Positions 6,343 through 10,871 of a stretch of 10,871 nucleotides of DNA are shown here, in pieces. The translations under genes were made by a program, and so were the position numbers. Source of the stretch: Bacteroidota bacterium (GTDB lineage: Bacteria; Bacteroidota; Ignavibacteria; Kapaibacteriales; Kapaibacteriaceae); contig DNLG01000035.1 of NCBI GenBank assembly GCA_003488525.1, positions 35,093 through 45,963 on the forward strand, read 5' to 3'. Each line of letters starts with the position of its first letter. Position 1 is the first letter of the stretch. The notes below the pieces were generated by a model that had not been told where the DNA came from, made no database searches, and was given only the letters and a program-made list of their open reading frames with translations.

Positions 6343-8775
6343 TTAGCGGGCAACAACCACGGAGAGTGTCGCGCGATCAGCACCGTTCGATGCGACCACG
6401 TTGTAAGCACCCGACGTCAGCATCGATGCATCGACGTTGACCAGTTCCGTACCGTTAACCATGCCGTTGAACAGCGTAGCAACTTCCTGACCGGCGGCGT
6501 TGACCACCGAAACGCGGATGTCGCCAGCGGCGCGAACGCGAATGGCCGACGATGTGCTGACAGGGTTTGCACCGACCAGCGTCATACCAATGGCACCGGT
6601 CTCGCTTACGACATCCGTCTCGACCGACGTTGTCGTGCCCGAGCCGCGAAGCTGAACCGTTACTGGGCTGTCATTGCTGCTGATGACCAGGTTGGCTGCC
6701 GATGTGCCGGCTGCCGTTGGTGCATACTGTACCGTGACCGTGCGGCTGGCATTTGGAGCGATCACGACGTTCGAGCCGGATACGCCACCTGCCGTCACCG
6801 TGAAGGCCGCAGAACCGGCGCCGGTGATGGTCATGGTGGAGATTTCCAGGTTTGCCTTACCCGTGTTCGTGATCGAGAAGGACATGTCCTTGGTTGAACC
6901 GGCACTGACAGAGCCGAAGTTCAGCGACGTGTTGTTGACGCTGATCACCGGACGGTCACCTGCTGGCATGAGATAGTCCAGAATGCGCTGCATGAGTGTC
7001 TTACGAGCATTCGCGTCGTTGATGTGCTCAACACCCCATGACGAGTACACCACGCGGCCCTGACCGCTGTTTTCACAGCGAATGCCGACGATGTTGGTGT
7101 TCCTGTTGTCAGAGTATGCCCATGATACCGACTTTGAGCCGGCATTGATCGAGAACACATCCTGCACTTCGCAGTAAAACGGCCAGTTCTGTGTTGGACG
7201 GTTCAGGTTCCATGTAGCAGCAGCGTTCTTGTCTGTCTGGCCAAGGGGCTCAGAGCCAACTCCATTGAGGGTGTATGGCGTAAGCGTGTTACCCGTGTAA
7301 CGAGCAACCGGACCCGTGCCCTGAAGCTTCAGGCCGAGTGTTTCCGTGATCCATGCATTGGCTTCAGGATAACCGGCAAACTGCTGGTTTTGTGCGTTTG
7401 TCGCAACTGAGATACCCATCGGAGCAGCAACGTACACACCCTTGCCCTGTGATGTCATAAGGAGAGCAAGCTGAGCAACACCAGGGATGCTGAAGCGACC
7501 GTCAACACCCACGCAGAACACACCGGCGTCGAATTCCGTCGGTGGGAATGCCTGAAGTGCCTCATTCGTAGCAGGGATGTAGGCGGCGTCCTTAGCGTGA
7601 GTTGTCTGCGCTGCCGACACGAACTGTCCGGCCGCGCCATTGGAGATACCTGCCCAGACGGCTACGCGGGTTCCCTCGGTGAGGTATCCGAACGTTGACT
7701 TGCCATCCTTGCTGATACCTGCAGAAACATTGGCCTTGGCAACCACGTCGATACCGGCGAAGCTTGCCACGTCAGGAGCAGTCGTCGAAGCCGTTACGTT
7801 CACCGAGCCCTTGGCAGGGATATCAAACATATCCTTGTCGAGAGCAACCTGCCAGCCAGCCTGCGTAAGCGCATCGATGTTACCGACGCTCATCGCAACC
7901 GACAGTGGAGCGTCCGTTGGATTGCTGACCGTGAAGTTTGCCGTCTTGGTGCCCTTGCGCTCGATGCGCTCCCACACCTTGCCGTTGAACGTCAGCACTG
8001 GCTGATACACGACAAGGTCTGTACCACCCTGGATGACTTCCTTCGTTGCGTTGTTCTGGATGTAGGCAACGATGTACTGCTGACCTACAGGCCACGTTGT
8101 GGCACCCTTGCGCGTATACGTGAAGTTGAAGGTCTGATCCTTCGCCGCATCGATGCTCAGCGTCGTACCACCGGCATTCGGGAGCATCTTGTTCATCGCA
8201 TCGCTGAAGCTTTCTTCGCCGTTGCTGTTTGTAAGCGTGGTCGAGAGACCAGGAATATCCGTGTTATACGACACCACGGCGACGTGCAGCTTGTGTGATT
8301 TGAGATCGACGTTGGTCGTGACCTTGACGCTGACCGTTCCACCGTCTGTGGTCGGACCGTGCGTGACTTCGATCTTACATGGAGCCATCTTGGCGTTGTC
8401 GGTCTTGACCGCAGCAAGGATCGTTGGTCCTGCAGAAGCGCTCAGACCAACCTTCTTGCCATTGAGATATCCATCAGGGATACTGTTCACGGCATAGAAC
8501 GACTGGCGTGCACCGTTGTCGACCGGATTGTCGACGTAGAACGGATCGTTCGGAGCAGGAAAGTTCAAGTGAAAGCGAGCCGACACAACGCCGTTTGCCG
8601 GCGAGATGATTTCCCGCAGCATCCCAGCAGCAGGAGCACATGGAGGGCATGTGGCGCTGGTGAATACTTCAAGAACGGAAAGGCGCTGATAGGTGTTCTG
8701 CGCAAAGCTGCCTACGGCGCCCACGAACAGGCACAGTGCTACCGCAAGCGCCTGCATGAGTCTACGTGTGAACAT
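6343..8775 (-). CDS. Exported Omp28-like protein with thioredoxin-like CPPC domain, ASH-type domain and T9SS sorting domain
   Basis: The 810-residue protein starts with a signal peptide (MFTRRL, hydrophobic core about 8-23, cleavage after FAQ at 26). An Omp28/thioredoxin-like domain follows, with redox motif CPPC (43-46) after LEVFTS and a probable cis-proline P100 before DGYLNG. Residues about 370-602 look like a glutamine-amidotransferase/ThuA-like fold (FDAGVFCVGVDG at 415-426, RVVYSSWGVEHINDANAR at 574-591), recognised by pattern only. Residues about 608-713 form an ASH or choice-of-anchor-D immunoglobulin-like domain (LNFGSVSAGS, FSITNTG). The end (about 737-810) matches the type A sorting domain of type IX secretion: NPVS, a VVNAAGQEV strand, LTSGAYNVV, and a terminal VVVAR. 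It is therefore predicted to be secreted or surface anchored by T9SS. The start at 8775 has GGAG 6 nt upstream; a start 15 codons earlier would precede the signal peptide with polar residues. Confidence 0.88.
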   Translation of the reverse strand: MFTRRLMQALAVALCLFVGAVGSFAQNTYQRLSVLEVFTSATCPPCAPAAGMLREIISPANGVVSARFHLNFPAPNDPFYVDNPVDNGARQSFYAVNSIPDGYLNGKKVGLSASAGPTILAAVKTDNAKMAPCKIEVTHGPTTDGGTVSVKVTTNVDLKSHKLHVAVVSYNTDIPGLSTTLTNSNGEESFSDAMNKMLPNAGGTTLSIDAAKDQTFNFTYTRKGATTWPVGQQYIVAYIQNNATKEVIQGGTDLVVYQPVLTFNGKVWERIERKGTKTANFTVSNPTDAPLSVAMSVGNIDALTQAGWQVALDKDMFDIPAKGSVNVTASTTAPDVASFAGIDVVAKANVSAGISKDGKSTFGYLTEGTRVAVWAGISNGAAGQFVSAAQTTHAKDAAYIPATNEALQAFPPTEFDAGVFCVGVDGRFSIPGVAQLALLMTSQGKGVYVAAPMGISVATNAQNQQFAGYPEANAWITETLGLKLQGTGPVARYTGNTLTPYTLNGVGSEPLGQTDKNAAATWNLNRPTQNWPFYCEVQDVFSINAGSKSVSWAYSDNRNTNIVGIRCENSGQGRVVYSSWGVEHINDANARKTLMQRILDYLMPAGDRPVISVNNTSLNFGSVSAGSTKDMSFSITNTGKANLEISTMTITGAGSAAFTVTAGGVSGSNVVIAPNASRTVTVQYAPTAAGTSAANLVISSNDSPVTVQLRGSGTTTSVETDVVSETGAIGMTLVGANPVSTSSAIRVRAAGDIRVSVVNAAGQEVATLFNGMVNGTELVNVDASMLTSGAYNVVASNGADRATLSVVVAR

Positions 8776-8781
8776 ACACGT

Positions 8782-8785
8782 CTCC
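8782..8785 (-). promoter_or_regulatory. Shine-Dalgarno site that fixes the Omp28-like gene start
   Basis: GGAG on the minus strand lies 6 nt before the ATG at 8775-8773. It supports that start over the in-frame ATG at 8820, because only the former places the signal peptide at the N-terminus. Confidence 0.65.
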
Positions 8786-8841
8786 AGATGGTGAGTAACG
8801 GAAAAAGTACTTGGTTGCAATGCGGGAAAGATACGATGTTT

Positions 8842-8867
8842 CGGAACACGAAAAAGGCCGTGTTCCG
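8842..8867. promoter_or_regulatory. 9-bp perfect dyad between yidC and the Omp28-like gene
   Basis: CGGAACACG (8842-8850) and CGTGTTCCG (8859-8867) form a perfect 9-bp inverted repeat around an 8-nt spacer. On the minus strand the T5 run falls in the loop and not after the stem, so it is a poor intrinsic terminator for yidC. A TATCTTTC string (8833-8826, minus; one mismatch to TAnnTTTG) lies just downstream, so an operator beside the Omp28-like gene's promoter is the alternative. The rest of the 127-nt gap shows nothing else recognisable. Confidence 0.45.
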
Positions 8868-8902
8868 GAGTGGGGAAATGTCGTGATAATGCCCCCTGAC
8901 GG

Positions 8903-10747
8903 CTACTTCTTGCCCTTGCGCGGCTGCTGGTTTACCGGACCGCGTGGCTGCCCCGGAAGGGACTTACCCTGAGCTGCCGCCATCTCCTGAGCTTCACGCA
9001 TTTTCCGCTGAAGCCAGGACTCCTTCTTGGGCATTTTCTTCAGGTCTGCCAGCGTGAGCTGGTTCTTCGAAAACTTCTTCTGCCAGATGGTCTGACCGAT
9101 GGCCACGACATTGAAGACGAAGTAATAGAGGTTCAGGCCCGATGGCAGCGATGAAAACATCAGCGTAAGCATGACGGGCATCAGATAGACCATGGCCTTC
9201 TGGCGCGGATCCGTGATGGCCTGCTTCTGCTGGACGAATAGAGTAGCGCCCATCAGGAGCGCCAGACCCGAGAACTGGTCGATGTTGAAGAGCGGCAGTT
9301 TGAACGGCAGCGACAGGATCACATCCGGCACGCTAAGATCGGTGAGCCACACGGGCAGGAATCCCTGCTGACGCAGATCGATGTTCAGGTTGAGGACCGA
9401 GTAGAGCGCATAGAGGAATGGCATCTGCAGCAGAAGGGGCAGGCAGCCCCCTGCGGGATTGATCCCATACTCGGAGTAGACCTTCATGGTCTCCTGTTGT
9501 TGCCGCGTCATGTCATCGGGATACTTCTCCCGCGCGGCAGCGATAAGGGGCGCTACCAGCTGCATCTTGCGGGCCGACTCCATCTGGCCAATGCTGAGCG
9601 GGTAGAGCAGAAGCTTCATGAGCAGGGCAAAGAGAATAATCGCGATGCCGTAGTTCGGAATGCCCAGGTGAATAAGCTTCAGCGTTGGTAGCATGAAGTA
9701 CTCGCCGATAGGCTTCACGATCCACTTCCAGCCAAAATTCATGATGCCCGTCAGGCCATAGGCATTGAGCGTATCGTACTGCATGGGGCCGACGTAAAGT
9801 CGGGACGTAACTCCGCCGCTACCCTTGGCAAGGGGCGCCTGCAGGCCTACGCCATATCGTTCCATGACACCTTCGTTGGGAAGGCCGATCTTGATGCCGC
9901 TGACGATAGCCTTTCCGCTGAAGCCGGATTCCGGCATGATGGCCACGGCGAAATACTTCGAGCGCGTCGCCACAAAATCAACGACGGCCATCGACGTGTC
10001 GCGACGCGTATCAGTGAACGACTCTGCCTCGAACTCCGCGATGTTTCCCGCCTCGGAGATCATGGCCACGGCGTTGTTGGACTCTTCAACGCTGCTCTGT
10101 TCCTGATATCGGATGCCACCGCGCCATTCGATGTTCACGTACTGTGCGCGCTTGTGAAGAACGGATTCAAAGCCGCTCATCTGGAGCTTGGCGATAACAT
10201 CATAGTGGTCCGCCGCAAAGCGGTACGTCCGCACAATACGTCCACCAAACTCCGTCACGGCCGTTGCCGTGATAACGATCGAATCCCCTGCCTTCACGTC
10301 CACACGGTCCGTATTGACGTCGAAGGTAAAGGGCACATCGACAGCCTTTACTGTATCGATCACGCCCCCTGACCCGATGGTGTCTGACTTGGCAAGGAAC
10401 CAGAAGCCGAACTCGTGAGCTCCCGGCTGCACCAGATCAACGCGCGCCGCCGGATTCTCCTGACGGTACCATGGCGTGTAGTCGGCAAGCTTCCACGAGC
10501 GCACCGTTGCCCCACGCGAACTCAGACGCACCGTGTACAGCGGCGTTACAACCGTTAGTGTGCGCTGCGGTGCCGGCTCAAACCGCACCGGTGAAGCATC
10601 ACTCCCCTGCGCAGAAGAAAGAACGGCCTTTGCCGTTACAGCACTCTTGGGCTGCGCCACCGGCTGCTTTGCAGGCTGCTGCAAGAACACCCAAATGCCA
10701 ACGACAAGAGAGATAAGAACGATTCCGATGAGTGATTGACGGTCCAT
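8903..10747 (-). CDS. yidC: Membrane protein insertase YidC
   Basis: The 614-residue protein is a full-length YidC/Oxa1/Alb3 insertase, which places inner-membrane proteins into the bilayer alone or with SecYEG. It has an N-terminal anchor helix (about 6-22), a large periplasmic beta domain (about 60-325), and the conserved insertase core from about residue 335 to 557. In the core are MNFGWKWIVKPIGEYFM (336-352), MKLLLYPL (377-384), INPAGGCLPLLLQMP (429-443), and the final helices near 494-506 and 518-552. K378 occupies the place of the functionally important groove arginine (R366 of E. coli in RGIMYPL), a conservative change. The tail (about 560-614) is lysine/arginine-rich and cytoplasmic, which may favour ribosome contact (inference). 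The start MDRQSLIGIV is typical of the family, but no Shine-Dalgarno is visible and a heptamer array lies only 6 nt upstream. The usual rnpA, yidD and mnmE neighbours are not identified in the window. Confidence 0.97.
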   Translation of the reverse strand: MDRQSLIGIVLISLVVGIWVFLQQPAKQPVAQPKSAVTAKAVLSSAQGSDASPVRFEPAPQRTLTVVTPLYTVRLSSRGATVRSWKLADYTPWYRQENPAARVDLVQPGAHEFGFWFLAKSDTIGSGGVIDTVKAVDVPFTFDVNTDRVDVKAGDSIVITATAVTEFGGRIVRTYRFAADHYDVIAKLQMSGFESVLHKRAQYVNIEWRGGIRYQEQSSVEESNNAVAMISEAGNIAEFEAESFTDTRRDTSMAVVDFVATRSKYFAVAIMPESGFSGKAIVSGIKIGLPNEGVMERYGVGLQAPLAKGSGGVTSRLYVGPMQYDTLNAYGLTGIMNFGWKWIVKPIGEYFMLPTLKLIHLGIPNYGIAIILFALLMKLLLYPLSIGQMESARKMQLVAPLIAAAREKYPDDMTRQQQETMKVYSEYGINPAGGCLPLLLQMPFLYALYSVLNLNIDLRQQGFLPVWLTDLSVPDVILSLPFKLPLFNIDQFSGLALLMGATLFVQQKQAITDPRQKAMVYLMPVMLTLMFSSLPSGLNLYYFVFNVVAIGQTIWQKKFSKNQLTLADLKKMPKKESWLQRKMREAQEMAAAQGKSLPGQPRGPVNQQPRKGKK

Positions 10748-10752
10748 GGTTC

Positions 10753-10836
10753 AGGTGTTAGGTGTAAGGTGTTAGCTGTGAGGTGTGAGGTGTGAGGTGT
10801 CAGGTTTGAGGTGTGAGGTGTGAGGTGTGAGGTGCA
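10753..10836. repeat. Heptamer tandem array, 12 units of AGGTGTG
   Basis: Twelve contiguous 7-nt units run without indels. Six are exactly AGGTGTG; the rest differ at one or two positions (AGGTGTT, AGGTGTA, AGCTGTG, AGGTGTC, AGGTTTG, AGGTGCA). The array begins 5 nt upstream of the yidC start codon, so it occupies the yidC leader or promoter region. On the + strand it repeats the Shine-Dalgarno-like GAGGTG; on the yidC strand it repeats CACCTC. The remaining 35 nt to the window edge show no recognisable feature. Confidence 0.9.
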
Positions 10837-10871
10837 ACTGCGCTACGGTTTCCCTCGAGCGAAGCGCGTAT

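Noticed and set aside
8776..8820. 15-residue N-terminal extension of the Omp28-like protein
   Set aside because: It puts polar residues ahead of a normal signal peptide, and the ATG at 8775 has its own GGAG at the right spacing.
8359..8886. 175-codon + strand open frame running into the gap upstream of the Omp28-like gene
   Set aside because: Most of it is antisense to the signal peptide and thioredoxin-like domain, it has no recognisable domain, and its tail reads through the dyad.
10843..10869. Possible C-terminal end of an upstream minus-strand gene (eight codons then TAG)
   Set aside because: Too short to recognise and it matches no known RnpA or YidD ending; chance open frame cannot be excluded.

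Overview
The window reads as a bacterial chromosome segment from the Bacteroidota/Chlorobiota (FCB) superphylum. The lineage clues are a GWxTD-domain exported protein, an Omp28-like exported protein with a C-terminal type IX secretion (Por) sorting domain, a DUF2141 protein, a YidC with the long periplasmic domain, and promoter-like TAnnTTTG elements. The moderately high GC would suit Kapabacteria or Ignavibacteria-like relatives, but that placement is inference. No phage, transposase, CRISPR, tRNA or rRNA feature was seen.

Layout. At the left edge (1-183) are a fragment of a 7-nt tandem repeat and a cluster of TTGAC/GTCAA inverted and direct repeats. These precede a two-gene + strand unit: an exported DUF2141 protein (184-681) and, one base later, a short-chain dehydrogenase (683-1468). 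Convergent to this is a membrane-bound iron-sulfur oxidoreductase (1527-3560, minus) of the heme-b plus HdrD/CCG type that is thought to pass electrons from ETF/acyl-CoA dehydrogenases to menaquinone. Only 70 bp separate its start from a divergent + strand acetyl-CoA hydrolase/CoA-transferase family gene (3631-4908). The CoA-transferase stop overlaps or abuts an exported GWxTD-domain protein (4914-6233). A 13-bp-stem bidirectional terminator (6291-6323) closes this unit and also serves the convergent minus-strand gene. That gene (6343-8775) encodes a large exported protein with an Omp28/thioredoxin-like CPPC domain, a GATase-like middle, an ASH-type Ig domain and a T9SS sorting domain. Upstream of it on the minus strand is yidC (8903-10747). 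Immediately upstream of yidC lies a 12-unit heptamer array (10753-10836).

How the genes may work together. The divergent pair joins acyl-CoA activation or CoA exchange to acyl-CoA-derived electron entry into the quinone pool, and the shared 70-bp promoter region suggests co-regulation. YidC inserts inner-membrane proteins, and three genes encode exported envelope products. No single novel system is obvious. The points most worth a second look are the heptamer arrays at both ends of the window, the overlapping divergent promoter elements, the dyad upstream of the Omp28-like gene, and the domain architecture of that protein. Four start codons were set by sequence evidence instead of by the longest reading frame.
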